The notes under the pieces: model-generated
What the model saw: only the letters and a program-made list of their open reading frames with translations
Database searches by the model: none
What the model was told of the DNA's origin: nothing
Assembly: GCA_963794995.1 (NCBI GenBank)
Contig: CAWCFV010000002.1
Location: 1,364,001-1,428,000, forward strand
Direction of reading: 5' to 3'
DNA: 64,000 nt
From: CAWCFV01 sp963794995
GTDB lineage: Bacteria > Actinomycetota > Actinomycetes > JACCUZ01
In this document: one piece after another, positions 24,182-33,662 of the stretch
How the letters are laid out: each line of letters starts with the position of its first letter
How positions within the stretch are numbered: position 1 is the first letter of the stretch
Translations under genes and position numbers: made by a program

Positions 24182-25366
24182 TTACTTGGCGGCCAGCTCG
24201 GCCGCGCGGGCGGCGGCGCCGTCCATCGTGTCGGCCTGCTCGAGCAGCGGCAGCTTCGCCTCGGTGAGGATGCGGCGGCCCTCCTCGGCGTTGTTGCCGT
24301 CGAGCCGTACGACCAGCGGGTGGGTGATCTCGTCGCCCCGTTCCTCGAGCAGCGCGAACGCCTGCACGATCCCGTTGGCGACCGCGTCGCACGCGGTGAT
24401 GCCGCCGAAGACGTTGACGAACACCGACTTCACGTCCGGGTCGCCGAGGATGATCTCGAGGCCGTCGGCCATCACCTCGGCCGAGGCGCCGCCACCGATG
24501 TCGAGGAAGTTCGCCGGCTTCACGCCGCCGTGCTCCTCGCCGGCGTACGCCACGACGTCCAACGTCGACATGACCAGCCCGGCCCCGTTGCCGATGATGC
24601 CGACCGCGCCGTCGAGCTTGACGTAGTTGAGGTCCTTGGCCTTCGCCTTGGCCTCCAGCGGGTCGGCGGAGAACTCGTCCTCCAGCCCGGGGTGGTCGGT
24701 CTGGCGGAAGTCGGCGTTGCCGTCGAGCGTCACCTTGCCGTCCAGGGCGACGACCCGGCCGTCCCCGGTCTTCACCAGCGGGTTGACCTCGACCAGCGTC
24801 GCGTCCTCGGCCACGAAGACGCCCCAGAGCTTGACGATCGCGGCGGCGACCTCGTCGAGGATCTCCGCCGGGAAGCCGCCCTGCTCGGCGATGTCACGGG
24901 CCTTCACGTCGTCGATGCCCTCGAGGGCGTCGACCGCGACCCGGGCCAGCGCCTCGGGCTTCTCGACCGCGAGCTGCTCGATCTCGACGCCGCCCTCGCG
25001 GGACGCCATCGCGAGGTAGGTGCGGTTCGCGCGGTCCAGCAGGACCGAGAAGTAGTACTCCTCGGCGATCTCGGCGGCGGGCGCGATCATCACCCGGTGC
25101 ACGGTGTGGCCCTTGATGTCCATGCCGAGGATCTGGGCGGCGACCTGCTCGGCCTCGTCGGCGGAGGAGGCGAGCTTGACGCCGCCGGCCTTCCCGCGGC
25201 CACCGACCTTGACCTGGGCCTTGACGACGACCTTGCCGCCGCCCTCGGGCAGCAGCCGCTCGGCCGCGGCCCGCGCCTCCTCCGGGGTCTCGGCGACGGC
25301 GCCGCCCAGCACGGGGACACCGTGCTTCTCGAAGAGGTCGCGCGCCTGGTACTCGAAGAGGTCCAC
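24182..25366 (-). CDS. sucC: Succinyl-CoA synthetase beta subunit
   Basis: A 394-aa ATP-grasp subunit that binds the nucleotide and succinate. Motifs are DLFEYQARDLFEKHGVPV at the start, VVKAQVKVGGRGKAGGVKLA, LVEVNPLVKTGDG, LDGKVTLDGNADFR, GNGAGLVMSTLDVV, GGGASAEVMADG, NVFGGITACD and LVVRLDGNNAEEG. GTG 25366 has GAGGA about 10 nt upstream and gives the normal N-terminus. It forms an operon with sucD. Confidence 0.97.
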   Translation of the reverse strand: MDLFEYQARDLFEKHGVPVLGGAVAETPEEARAAAERLLPEGGGKVVVKAQVKVGGRGKAGGVKLASSADEAEQVAAQILGMDIKGHTVHRVMIAPAAEIAEEYYFSVLLDRANRTYLAMASREGGVEIEQLAVEKPEALARVAVDALEGIDDVKARDIAEQGGFPAEILDEVAAAIVKLWGVFVAEDATLVEVNPLVKTGDGRVVALDGKVTLDGNADFRQTDHPGLEDEFSADPLEAKAKAKDLNYVKLDGAVGIIGNGAGLVMSTLDVVAYAGEEHGGVKPANFLDIGGGASAEVMADGLEIILGDPDVKSVFVNVFGGITACDAVANGIVQAFALLEERGDEITHPLVVRLDGNNAEEGRRILTEAKLPLLEQADTMDGAAARAAELAAK

Positions 25367-25568
25367 GGGGTCAGTCCTCGCTCTGGCTGCCGGGCAGGGG
25401 TGGTCTTTCGCAGTTCGCTGCGCGCCGCCGACGGGGGCGGGGCGCGACACGCGAGCGTAACCGGAGGGCCCGCGACGCGTTGAACCGGGAGAACCCCGCC
25501 CGGTGTCCTGCCGGGCTCGTTTGTGCGCGTGGGCCAGGGGTAGCCCGTGCTCGGTCGAGGAGGCCCCC

Positions 25569-27671
25569 GTGCGTAGATCGCTACCTGCTGCCGTCACCGC
25601 AGCCACCGTCCTGCTGGCGGGGGCGGGCGCCCTGGCCGGGGCCGTCCCGGCGGCGGCCGCCGGGCCCGGCGTGACCAGGACCCCGGTCCAGCTCACCGTG
25701 CTGGTCGGCCCGGCCGGCACGACGTCCTGCCTGGTCGACGCCGACCTCTGGGTCCCTGACGGGGCCACGGCCGCGTCGCCGGCGCCCGCCGTCCTGACGA
25801 CCAACGGCTTCGGCGGCTCGAAGGACGACCAGGCCGGCGCCGCGAGGGCGCTGGCACGTGAGGGCTACCTGACCCTCTCCTACACCGGCCTCGGCTTCCC
25901 CGACAGCGGCTGCAAGATCGCGCTGGACGACCCCGACCAGGACGGCAGGGCGGCGTCGCAGCTGGTCGACTACCTGGCCGGCACCAAGGCGGACAACTCC
26001 GGCCGGGTCCTCGACATGGTGGCGAAGAACGCCCCGGGTGACCCCCGGGTCGGCATGATCGGCGGCTCGTACGGCGGCCAGGTGCAGTTCGCGGCGGCAT
26101 CGCTCGACCCGCGCATCGACGCCCTGATCCCGATCATCACCTGGAACGACCTCGCCTACTCGCTGGCACCCAACAACACGAGCATCGGCGACACCGTCAG
26201 CTACCGGACTCCGGGCGTGCACAAGAAGGAGTGGACGTCGCTGTTCTTCTCGATCGGGATCGCCGACGGCATCCAGGGGGCCGGCGTGGACCCGACCCGG
26301 CTCGCCGGGTGCCCCAACTTCGTCGACGAGGCCTGCGTCGCCAAGGCCCAGCTCGAGGCCCTCGGGTACCCGACCGCCTCGACCACGAGCTTCGCCCGGC
26401 ACGCGTCGGTGTCGTCGTACCTGTCGACGGTGAAGGCGCCCACCCTGCTCGTCCAGGGGCAGAAGGACACCCTGTTCAACCTGCAGGAGTCAGCAGCCAC
26501 CTACCGCGGGCTGCAGGCCCAGGGCACTCCGGTGCAGCTGGTCTGGCAGTCCTGGGGCCACAGCCTGGGCGGCGAGCCCGCTCCGGGCGAGCTCGACCTG
26601 TCGGGCACGAGCGACCTGCGCTCGACCTACCTCGGCGGCCGGTTCCTCGACTGGTTCGACCGCTACGTCAAGGGCGACACCACGGTGGCGACCGGGCCGG
26701 AGTTCTCCTACTTCCGCGACTGGGTGCGGTACCCGGGCATCGCGACCCCGGCCTACGCCGGCTCGTCGACCTTCCCCGTCGGGCGTCCCCAGAAGCTCTA
26801 CCTGTCGGGGGGCAAGGACCTCGTGCGCCGGGCCCGGGACGTCCGGGCCGGCTCGCAGAGCTGGGCCAACGCTCCCGGCGGTGCCCCGACGAGCTACTCC
26901 GAGACGTCGTCGCAGGGCGGCAAGGACACCGACCCGCTGCCCCCCTCCGACACCCCGGGGACGTTCGGGTCGTGGACCTCGGCGCCGGTCAGCACGGCCA
27001 CCGTCCTCGTCGGCTCCCCGACGCTGGACGTGACCCTCACGTCCCCCGCCGCGGCGGCGTCCCAGGCCACCGGCCCCGGCGGACAGCTGGTCGTCTTCGC
27101 CAAGATCTACGACGTGGCGCCCGACGGCACGCAGACGCTGCACCACCGCCTCGTGTCTCCGGTCCGGGTCGCCGACGTGACCAGGCGGGTCCACGTCGTT
27201 CTGCCCGGCGTGGTGCAGCGCATCGCCGCCGGCCACCGCCTGCGACTGGTTCTCGCGGCCAGCGACGCGGCCTACGCCGGCAACACGGCCGTCCTGCCGG
27301 TCACCGTCGCCGCCGACCCCGCCTCCCCGGACGTGCTGACCCTGCCGCTGGTGTCCGGCTCCGGCCCGGCCACGACCGCGACGACGTCGCCGGGTGCGAC
27401 CAGCAAGCCGACGAAGGGCGGCACCGGCGGGTCCGGCGGCACCGGCAGCACCGGCGGGGCGGACGGCGGGGACGGCGCCGTCCCGTCGGGTGGCGCCGGC
27501 CGGGGCGCTCCGGCTGATGACGCCGCGGTGCTCGCCTCGACGCTGCCGCGCACCGGCGCCGGCTCCGGTGCCTCCCCGGCGACCGCGCTGCTGGCGCTGG
27601 GGCTGCTCGGTCTCGGCGCCGTCCTGCTGCGGCTGGGCCGCGCGCGCCGGGGCCCGGCGCACCCCGGCTAG
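25569..27671 (+). CDS. Secreted, LPXTG-anchored CocE/NonD (S15-type) alpha/beta-hydrolase
   Basis: A 700-aa extracellular hydrolase related to X-prolyl dipeptidyl peptidases and cocaine esterase. A signal peptide ends near AAAAG (residue 32). The catalytic triad fits Ser167 (GGSYGG), Asp300 (QGQKDTLFN) and His331 (SWGHSLGG). A C-terminal beta-jelly-roll-type domain (about 440-600) follows. Then come a Gly/Thr-rich spacer and a complete cell-wall sorting signal: LPRTG at 659-663, a hydrophobic helix and RARRG. It is thus predicted to be linked to peptidoglycan by a sortase, which is not in this window. GTG 25569 is preferred because GAGGAGG lies 5 nt upstream. Substrate unknown (peptide or ester). 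The stop shares a CTAG palindrome with the convergent gene. Confidence 0.88.
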   Translation: MRRSLPAAVTAATVLLAGAGALAGAVPAAAAGPGVTRTPVQLTVLVGPAGTTSCLVDADLWVPDGATAASPAPAVLTTNGFGGSKDDQAGAARALAREGYLTLSYTGLGFPDSGCKIALDDPDQDGRAASQLVDYLAGTKADNSGRVLDMVAKNAPGDPRVGMIGGSYGGQVQFAAASLDPRIDALIPIITWNDLAYSLAPNNTSIGDTVSYRTPGVHKKEWTSLFFSIGIADGIQGAGVDPTRLAGCPNFVDEACVAKAQLEALGYPTASTTSFARHASVSSYLSTVKAPTLLVQGQKDTLFNLQESAATYRGLQAQGTPVQLVWQSWGHSLGGEPAPGELDLSGTSDLRSTYLGGRFLDWFDRYVKGDTTVATGPEFSYFRDWVRYPGIATPAYAGSSTFPVGRPQKLYLSGGKDLVRRARDVRAGSQSWANAPGGAPTSYSETSSQGGKDTDPLPPSDTPGTFGSWTSAPVSTATVLVGSPTLDVTLTSPAAAASQATGPGGQLVVFAKIYDVAPDGTQTLHHRLVSPVRVADVTRRVHVVLPGVVQRIAAGHRLRLVLAASDAAYAGNTAVLPVTVAADPASPDVLTLPLVSGSGPATTATTSPGATSKPTKGGTGGSGGTGSTGGADGGDGAVPSGGAGRGAPADDAAVLASTLPRTGAGSGASPATALLALGLLGLGAVLLRLGRARRGPAHPG

Positions 27672-28081
27672 CGGCTCGCCCGCTCCTGGAGGTTGTCCCG
27701 CACCCAGGCGATGATCTCGCCGGTGGTGGCACCGGGGGTGAAGATCTTGGCGACCCCCATCTCGGTGAGCGCCGGAAGGTCGGCCGCCGGCACGATGCCG
27801 CCGCCGAAGACCACGATGTCCCTGGCGTCGCGCTCACCCAGCAGGTCGAGCACCTTCTGGAACAGGGTCATGTGGGCGCCGGACAGCACCGACATCCCGA
27901 TCGCGTCGGCGTCCTCCTGGATCGCCGTCTCCACGATCTGCTCCGGGGTCTGGTGCAGCCCGGTGTAGACGACCTCGACCCCGGCGTCGCGCAGGGCACG
28001 GGCGACGACCTTGGCCCCTCGGTCGTGCCCGTCCAGCCCGGGCTTGGCGACGACGACGCGGACCGGCGTTGTGCTGCTCAC
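27668..28081 (-). CDS. Cobalamin-binding small subunit of an acyl-CoA mutase
   Basis: A 137-aa stand-alone B12-binding domain of the mutase family. The defining DxHxxG motif is D17-G-H19-D-R-G22, where His19 becomes the lower cobalt ligand. The flanking SVLSGAH and GGGIVPAAD complete the nucleotide-tail pocket. It should pair with a large subunit that lacks this domain, and the product of 787-2367 is the obvious candidate. The start is GTG 28081; a TACAGT hexamer ends 8 nt upstream, suggesting a leaderless mRNA. Its stop overlaps the stop of the convergent LPXTG gene (27668-27671). Confidence 0.92.
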   Translation of the reverse strand: MSSTTPVRVVVAKPGLDGHDRGAKVVARALRDAGVEVVYTGLHQTPEQIVETAIQEDADAIGMSVLSGAHMTLFQKVLDLLGERDARDIVVFGGGIVPAADLPALTEMGVAKIFTPGATTGEIIAWVRDNLQERASR

Positions 28082-28150
28082 GAGGGCGAACTGTAGCCCC
28101 GGCGCGCCGGAGGCGTCCGGGGCGCGGTCCCGGGGTAGGGAGGACCTACG

Positions 28151-29155
28151 GTGCTGCAGGCTCCCCTCAGGTCGGTGGGCCGGCCGGTCGACGACATGAC
28201 GGTGGAGGTGCGCGGCGTGCGGGAACGGCTCGGTCGTACGGGCGCCGGGCTGCGCCGGGGCGCGGCCAGCCTCCTCACGCCCACCGCCCTGCGCGGTGCG
28301 GTCCTCGAGGTGGGCTGGGTCGCCGCCCACGCCGCGCTCTACCCGCTCGGCGCGGTCAGGGACCGTGCCGCCGGTGCCGCCGGTGCCGCCGACGCCCGTC
28401 GCGACCTGGCCGGCCTGTCCCCCGTGCAGCGCGGTTTGGTGGTCGGCGACGTCGAGGCGTCCGGCACCCCGATCCTGCTCGTGCACGGCATGGTCGACAA
28501 CCGGTCGGTGTTCACGGTCCTGCGCCGGGCCCTGCGCCGGCGCGGCTTCCGCCAGGTGCTGGGCATCAACTACAGCCCGCTCACCCGCGACGTGCGGCTC
28601 GCGGCCACCCAGCTGGCCACCACGGTCGAGCGGCTGTGCGAGCAGACCGGGTTCGAGCGCATCCACGTGATCGGGCACAGCATGGGCGGACTCATCGCGC
28701 GCTACTACGTTCAGCGGCTGGGCGGTGACGCCCGGGTGCACACGCTCGTGACGCTGGGCACCCCGCACGCCGGCACCGTCCCCGCCCACCTCGTGCCGCA
28801 CCGGCTGGCCCGCCAGCTGCGGCCGGGCAGCGACCTGGTCACCGAGCTGGCCGAGCCGGCCCCGGGCTGTCGCACCCGCTTCCTCGCCGTGTGGAGCGAC
28901 CTCGACCAGATGATCGTCCCCAAGCGGGCCGCGCGGGTCGACCACCCCGACCTCGACGCCCGCAACGTCCTGGTGCGCGGCGTCGGGCACATGTCGCTTC
29001 CCATCCACGGCCGGACGGTCCGCGAGATCGCGGTCACCCTGGCCCAGCTCGACGCGCAGGGCGGCACGGTGCGCCCCGGCGTCACACCGATCGTGAGCAC
29101 CCGCGGGGACCGGCCGGTCCGCGCACCCCGCGCGGCGACCAGCGAGCAGGCCTGA
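28151..29155 (+). CDS. Lipase/esterase-like alpha/beta-hydrolase
   Basis: A 334-aa alpha/beta-hydrolase of the triacylglycerol lipase-like (class 2/EstA-type) group. Visible are LLVHGMVDNRSVF (oxyanion strand), the nucleophile elbow GHSMGGLIARYY, LVTLGTPHAGT, an Asp in VWSDLDQMIVP and the catalytic His in GVGHMSLP. There is no clear signal peptide; a hydrophobic stretch near residues 45-66 may be a membrane anchor. GTG 28151 has AGGGAGGA upstream, but an ATG at 28196 is an alternative. Substrate unknown. Confidence 0.82.
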   Translation: MLQAPLRSVGRPVDDMTVEVRGVRERLGRTGAGLRRGAASLLTPTALRGAVLEVGWVAAHAALYPLGAVRDRAAGAAGAADARRDLAGLSPVQRGLVVGDVEASGTPILLVHGMVDNRSVFTVLRRALRRRGFRQVLGINYSPLTRDVRLAATQLATTVERLCEQTGFERIHVIGHSMGGLIARYYVQRLGGDARVHTLVTLGTPHAGTVPAHLVPHRLARQLRPGSDLVTELAEPAPGCRTRFLAVWSDLDQMIVPKRAARVDHPDLDARNVLVRGVGHMSLPIHGRTVREIAVTLAQLDAQGGTVRPGVTPIVSTRGDRPVRAPRAATSEQA

Positions 29156-29289
29156 CCGGACCCAGCGTCACGAACGAAGCACCATCGGTAGTTGAACAAC
29201 GTCTGGACACCGTGCCGGTTGGCCCGGACGGTGACCTGTTCGTTATCGTCGCCCGGTCCCTGCCCCCGACGACGAGGCGAAAACCCCCC

Positions 29290-30009
29290 GTGCCACCTCG
29301 CCGCACTTCCGGACGCCACCGCAAGCCCAAGCACAGCAGCCGTCCGGCCTATGTCACCGCCGCCACCCTCGCGGCTTTCACCGTCAGCGGTCTCAACGTC
29401 CCCGGCGCCATCGGCGACTCCCGGGAGCCGGAACCCTCCGCGGCGACGACCCAGGCGCTCCAGCCGACCCGTACGGTCGTCGCGAGCCAGCTGCGGGCCA
29501 CCCTCGTCCGGCAGGACAGCGAGCGGGCCACCCGGCTACGGGCAGTGCGCACCTCCATGGTGCAGCAGGTCCAGGACGCCGCCGAGGCCGAGCGCAAGGC
29601 ACGCGAGGCCGCCCGGCCCAAGTGGTTCCTGCCCGTCGACCACTCCCGCCTGACGGCCGGCTTCGGCGACTGGGGCCTGTGGGCGAGCTCGCACACCGGG
29701 CAGGACTTCGCCGCGCCCGAGGGGACCCCGATCCGCGCCGTCGGCGACGGCAAGGTCATCTTCGCGGGGTACGAGGGCGCCTACGGCAACAAGGTGGTCG
29801 TCCAGCACGCCGACGGCACGCTGAGCTGGTACGCGCACATGTCGTCGATCCTGCGGTCGAGCGGGACGGTCCAGGCCGGCGAGGTGATCGGCCGGATCGG
29901 CTCCACCGGCAACGTCACCGGGCCGCACCTGCACCTCGAGATCCGGCCGGGCGGCGGCGGTCCCGTGCCGCCGCTCACCTGGCTGCGTCAGCACGGCATC
30001 CGCATCTGA
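29290..30009 (+). CDS. Membrane-anchored M23 (LytM-type) metallopeptidase
   Basis: A 239-aa peptidoglycan endopeptidase-like protein. A basic N-terminus (RRTSGRHRKPKH) precedes one transmembrane or signal helix (about 20-40). A helical, charged segment (about 60-110) follows, and the M23 domain starts near 112. Zinc ligands are present: H135 and D139 (HTGQD), and H213 and H215 (GPHLHLE), with H183 (YAHM) as catalytic base. GTG 29290 gives the typical PPRRTSGRHRK start; earlier in-frame starts lack homology-like sequence. The 134-bp upstream gap shows no c-di-AMP riboswitch, although such genes often have one. Confidence 0.88.
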   Translation: MPPRRTSGRHRKPKHSSRPAYVTAATLAAFTVSGLNVPGAIGDSREPEPSAATTQALQPTRTVVASQLRATLVRQDSERATRLRAVRTSMVQQVQDAAEAERKAREAARPKWFLPVDHSRLTAGFGDWGLWASSHTGQDFAAPEGTPIRAVGDGKVIFAGYEGAYGNKVVVQHADGTLSWYAHMSSILRSSGTVQAGEVIGRIGSTGNVTGPHLHLEIRPGGGGPVPPLTWLRQHGIRI

Positions 30010-30043
30010 GCGACGCCGCACACACCGACGCGGTCGCGCCCGG

Positions 30044-32380
30044 CTACAGCTTCTCGACCGGGGCGTAGCGCAGCAGCAGCCGCTTGACCCCCCCGGTCCG
30101 GAAGTCGATCGAGGCCACCGCGCGTTCGCCCGCGCCCTCGACGGCGACGACCGAGCCCATCCCGAACGTGTCGTGGGTGACCCGGTCACCCGGCTCCAGG
30201 TGGATCACGGTGCGGTTGCCGGGTGAGCGCACCCCGGGGCGGGCCGCCACCGCCGCCATCGCCGGCGCGCTGGTCACGGTGGACTCCAGCCGCCGCCAGT
30301 CCAGCAGCGCGCCGGGGATCTCCTCGAGGAACCGCGACGCCGGGTAGGCCTGGGGGGCACCCCACGCCGACCGGACCGTCGACCGCGACAGGTAGAGCCG
30401 CTCACGGGCCCGGGTGATGCCGACATAGGCCAGCCGGCGCTCCTCCTCCAGCTCGCCCGGGTCCGCCAGGGAACGCTGGTGGGGGAAGACCCCGTCCTCG
30501 AGGCCGGTCAGGAACACCACCGGGAACTCCAGGCCCTTGGCCGTGTGCAGCGTCATCAGGGTCACCACGCCCTGGGCGGGCGCACCGGCCTCGCCGGAGG
30601 GGTCCCCACCGGCGTCGTCGGGGATCTCGTCGGCATCGGCGACCAGGGCGACCTGCTCCATGAACTCCACCAGGCTGCCGCCCGGGTTGGCCTCCTCGAA
30701 CTCCCGGGCGACCGACACCAGCTCCTGCAGGTTCTCCAGCCTGGTCTGGTCCTGCGGGTCGGGCGAGCCGGAGAGCTCGGCCGCGTAGCCGGTGCGGTCG
30801 AGCACCGCCTCGAGCACCGTCGCCGGCGGCGTGCCGCCCTCGACCAGGGTGCGCAGCTCGTCCATCATCGTGCGGAACCCCTGGACGGCGGCCAGCGAGC
30901 GGGTGGCCAGCCCGTAGGCGTCCTCGCAGCGGGCGAGGGCGTCGTTGAAGCTGATCGCCGAGCGCTGGGCCAGTGCCTCCAGGCAGGCCTCGGCACGGTC
31001 TCCGATACCGCGCTTGGGCACGTTCAGGATCCGGCGCAGCGACACCGAGTCGGCCGGGTTGGCCAGCACCCGGAGGTACGCCAGCGCGTCGCGCACCTCG
31101 CGCCGCTCGTAGAACCGCACGCCGCCCACGACCTTGTAGGGCAGGCCGACGCGGATGAACACCTCCTCGAACACCCGGCTCTGCGCGTTGGTCCGGTAGA
31201 ACACGGCCACGTGCGACGGGGGCACGCCCTCGTCGTCGGTGAGCCGGTCGACCTCGCCCGCGACGAACGACGCCTCGTCGTGCTCGTTGTCGGCGACGTA
31301 GCCGACGATCGCGGCGCCCTCGCCCGCGTCGGACCACAGGTTCTTCGGCTTGCGGCTGGCGTTGCGCGAGATGACGGCGTTGGCCGCGGACAGGATCGTC
31401 TGGGTGGACCGGTAGTTCTGCTCGAGCAGGATCGTGGTGGCGTCGGTGTAGTCGTTCTCGAAGTCGAGGATGTTGCGGATGGTGGCGCCGCGGAAGGCGT
31501 AGATCGACTGGTCGGCGTCACCGACGACGCACAGCTCGGCCGGCGCGAGCCCCGTCGACGCGTCACCACCGGTGCTCAGCTCGCGCACCAGGACGTACTG
31601 CGCGTGGTTGGTGTCCTGGTACTCGTCGACGAGCACGTGACGGAAGCGGCGCCGGTAGTGCTCGGCCACGTCCGGGAACGCCTGCAGCAGGTGCACGGTG
31701 GTCATGATGAGGTCGTCGAAGTCGAAGGCGTTGGCCTCGTGCAGCCGCCGCTGGTACCTCGCGTAGGCCTCGGCGAGGGTCTGCTCGAGATGGGTCTCGG
31801 CGCGCTGCGCGAACGTCTCGTGGTCGACCAGCTCGTTCTTGAGGTTGCTCACCTGGTGCGAGAACGACCGCGGCGGGTAGCGCTTGGGGTCGAGGTCGAG
31901 CTCGCGGCAGACGAGGGTCATGAGGCGCTGGGAGTCGGCGGCGTCGTAGATCGAGAAGGTCGACTTCATGCCGAGGTGCGCGGCCTCGCGGCGCAGGATG
32001 CGCACGCAGGCCGAGTGGAAGGTGCTCACCCACATCGCCTTCGCGCGCCCGCCCACCAGGGCGGCGACCCGCTCCTTCATCTCCCCGGCGGCCTTGTTGG
32101 TGAACGTGATGGCGAGGACCGCCCCGGGGTGCACGCCACGCTCGCCGAGCAGGTAGCCGATGCGGTGGGTCAGCACCCGGGTCTTGCCCGAGCCCGCCCC
32201 GGCCACGATGAGCAGCGGGCTGCCCTCGTGGACCACCGCCGCGCGCTGCTGGGGGTTGAGCCCGTCGAGCAGCGCCTGCGTGCCGCGGCGACCGCTCGCG
32301 GGGCGCCCGGGACGCTCGGGTCTCGAGGGGTCCGGCGCCGGGCCGCCGAGCGGGAACGCGTCGTCGAAGAGGGTGCTCAT
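30044..32380 (-). CDS. pcrA: ATP-dependent DNA helicase UvrD/PcrA
   Basis: A 778-aa SF1A helicase of normal length. Motifs in order: Q motif LNPQQRAAVVH (41-51), Walker A AGAGSGKT (60-67), Ia ITFTNKAAGEM, II VDEYQDTN, III VGDADQSIYAFRGA, IV LEQNYRST, V MTLHTAKGLEFPVVF and VI YVGITRARERL. The C-terminal 60 residues form the Tudor-like RNA-polymerase interaction module (GDRVTHDTFGMGSVVAVEG). It unwinds DNA in repair and replication-restart. TAGACT ends 9 nt before the ATG with GGGGAG between, so the leader is very short. Confidence 0.96.
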   Translation of the reverse strand: MSTLFDDAFPLGGPAPDPSRPERPGRPASGRRGTQALLDGLNPQQRAAVVHEGSPLLIVAGAGSGKTRVLTHRIGYLLGERGVHPGAVLAITFTNKAAGEMKERVAALVGGRAKAMWVSTFHSACVRILRREAAHLGMKSTFSIYDAADSQRLMTLVCRELDLDPKRYPPRSFSHQVSNLKNELVDHETFAQRAETHLEQTLAEAYARYQRRLHEANAFDFDDLIMTTVHLLQAFPDVAEHYRRRFRHVLVDEYQDTNHAQYVLVRELSTGGDASTGLAPAELCVVGDADQSIYAFRGATIRNILDFENDYTDATTILLEQNYRSTQTILSAANAVISRNASRKPKNLWSDAGEGAAIVGYVADNEHDEASFVAGEVDRLTDDEGVPPSHVAVFYRTNAQSRVFEEVFIRVGLPYKVVGGVRFYERREVRDALAYLRVLANPADSVSLRRILNVPKRGIGDRAEACLEALAQRSAISFNDALARCEDAYGLATRSLAAVQGFRTMMDELRTLVEGGTPPATVLEAVLDRTGYAAELSGSPDPQDQTRLENLQELVSVAREFEEANPGGSLVEFMEQVALVADADEIPDDAGGDPSGEAGAPAQGVVTLMTLHTAKGLEFPVVFLTGLEDGVFPHQRSLADPGELEEERRLAYVGITRARERLYLSRSTVRSAWGAPQAYPASRFLEEIPGALLDWRRLESTVTSAPAMAAVAARPGVRSPGNRTVIHLEPGDRVTHDTFGMGSVVAVEGAGERAVASIDFRTGGVKRLLLRYAPVEKL

Positions 32381-32437
32381 CTCCCCGCGAGTCTAGGCGG
32401 CACCCCGGACGCGGGCGGTCCGCGTGATCGGGAGCAG

Positions 32438-33562
32438 TCAGGCGACGGGCGGCACGACCGGGGGGACGACCGGCGCGGCGACGTAGCCCACCACGTCGGC
32501 CCGCAGGTGGGCCATGGCCCCGGCCAGCTGAAGGCTCACCTGGCCACCGGCGCCCAGCGGCACGGTCACCTCGGCCACCCGGCCGGTGGGGTCGAGGACG
32601 ACGGGGACGGCGGGCAGTGCCTGGCCGGCGGCCCAGACGCGCAGCTGGCCGACCGCGTCCGGGCGGACCAGCCGGATCCGCAGGACGACCGCGGCGACGC
32701 CCTCGGCCGGCAGGCCGCCGCGGCCGAGCACGGGGACGTCGAGACGGACGTCCGGGTGGACCCGGCAGGGGCCGGCCGGCGTGCCGTTGCCCACCCGGGT
32801 GCCCAGGACCCGGGCCGGCGCCAGCGCCAGCACGGGGCCGGTCACCGGGACGACGGGGGCCGGGGCGGGGCCGCCGACCACCGGCGGGACCGGTGGCACC
32901 GGGGGTACCGGGGGGACGGCCACCGGCAGCGGCGCCGGACAGGCGACGAAGCCGGTGTAGAACGAGGTCCGCTTCAGGGCGCCGTCCCACGTGAAGCTGA
33001 TGTGCACGTGGTTGCGGTGGCAGGCGTTGTCGTACGCCTTCTTCTGCCGCTTCTTCGCCAGGCAGGTGCCGTACTCGGTCCAGCCGCGTGCCGGGTCGTA
33101 GGCCCGCCAGGTCTGGTTGTTCCAGATGACGTAGCTGATGCCGAGCCGTCGGGCCATCGCCTCGGGGTTGCCGAAGCCGTCCGGCGCCTGCAGCCACGCG
33201 ACGAAGGCGTCCGCCATGGCCTTCTGCTCGGGCACCCGTGCATTGGTCATCCAGTCGAGGGCCCGGCCCTCCTCGTGCCCGGAGTCGGACGCCGTGCACG
33301 AGCGGACGATGTTGGACGACATCGGGCCGTAGGTCGCCAGCAGCAGCCGGCGGAGGAACTTGACCCCCTTCTTCTCGGTGGGGCTGCAGCCGCTCTCGCG
33401 CTCCCACCGCGGGTAGGCGTCGATCGCGGTGCCGAACGTCTTCGCGCTGGGTGCGACCACAGCCGCCGAGGCCGGTCCGGCCAGCCCGACACCCGCTCCG
33501 AGGCTCGACAGCGCCAGCGCCGCCACGAGGGCGGCGCGCGGGAGCCAGGTGAGTGCGGTCAT
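32438..33562 (-). CDS. Secreted protein with ARB_07466-like (M15-peptidase-like) domain and C-terminal surface module
   Basis: A 374-aa exported protein. A signal peptide spans about residues 1-33 (cleavage near ASA). Residues about 40-210 form the ARB_07466-like domain, related to extensin/D-Ala-D-Ala carboxypeptidase folds: SGHEEGRALDWM, ISYVIWNNQTWRAYDPARGW and NHVHISFTWDGA hold the His/Asp residues that could bind zinc. A PPVPPVPPV linker leads to a beta-rich module ending in HLRADVVGYVA, which I recognise as the common actinobacterial surface repeat (DTR...VPLGAGG...LRADVVGY). Probable function: cell-wall peptide binding or hydrolysis. Confidence 0.8.
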   Translation of the reverse strand: MTALTWLPRAALVAALALSSLGAGVGLAGPASAAVVAPSAKTFGTAIDAYPRWERESGCSPTEKKGVKFLRRLLLATYGPMSSNIVRSCTASDSGHEEGRALDWMTNARVPEQKAMADAFVAWLQAPDGFGNPEAMARRLGISYVIWNNQTWRAYDPARGWTEYGTCLAKKRQKKAYDNACHRNHVHISFTWDGALKRTSFYTGFVACPAPLPVAVPPVPPVPPVPPVVGGPAPAPVVPVTGPVLALAPARVLGTRVGNGTPAGPCRVHPDVRLDVPVLGRGGLPAEGVAAVVLRIRLVRPDAVGQLRVWAAGQALPAVPVVLDPTGRVAEVTVPLGAGGQVSLQLAGAMAHLRADVVGYVAAPVVPPVVPPVA

Positions 33563-33662
33563 CCCTCACGCATCGACGCCGCGGCGCGGTGTCTTGAGCC
33601 CCCACCTACGATGTCGCCCGACCGGACCGACGACCCGACCTGACCTGACCACAGGAGGACCC

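Noticed and set aside
29156..29289. c-di-AMP (ydaO-type) riboswitch before the M23 peptidase
   Set aside because: Expected for some actinobacterial cell-wall hydrolase genes, but the conserved core and pseudoknot elements are not visible.
30479..33643. A 1054-aa plus-strand frame antisense to pcrA and the secreted protein
   Set aside because: Low-information composition typical of high-GC shadow frames. The minus-strand proteins have full family motifs.
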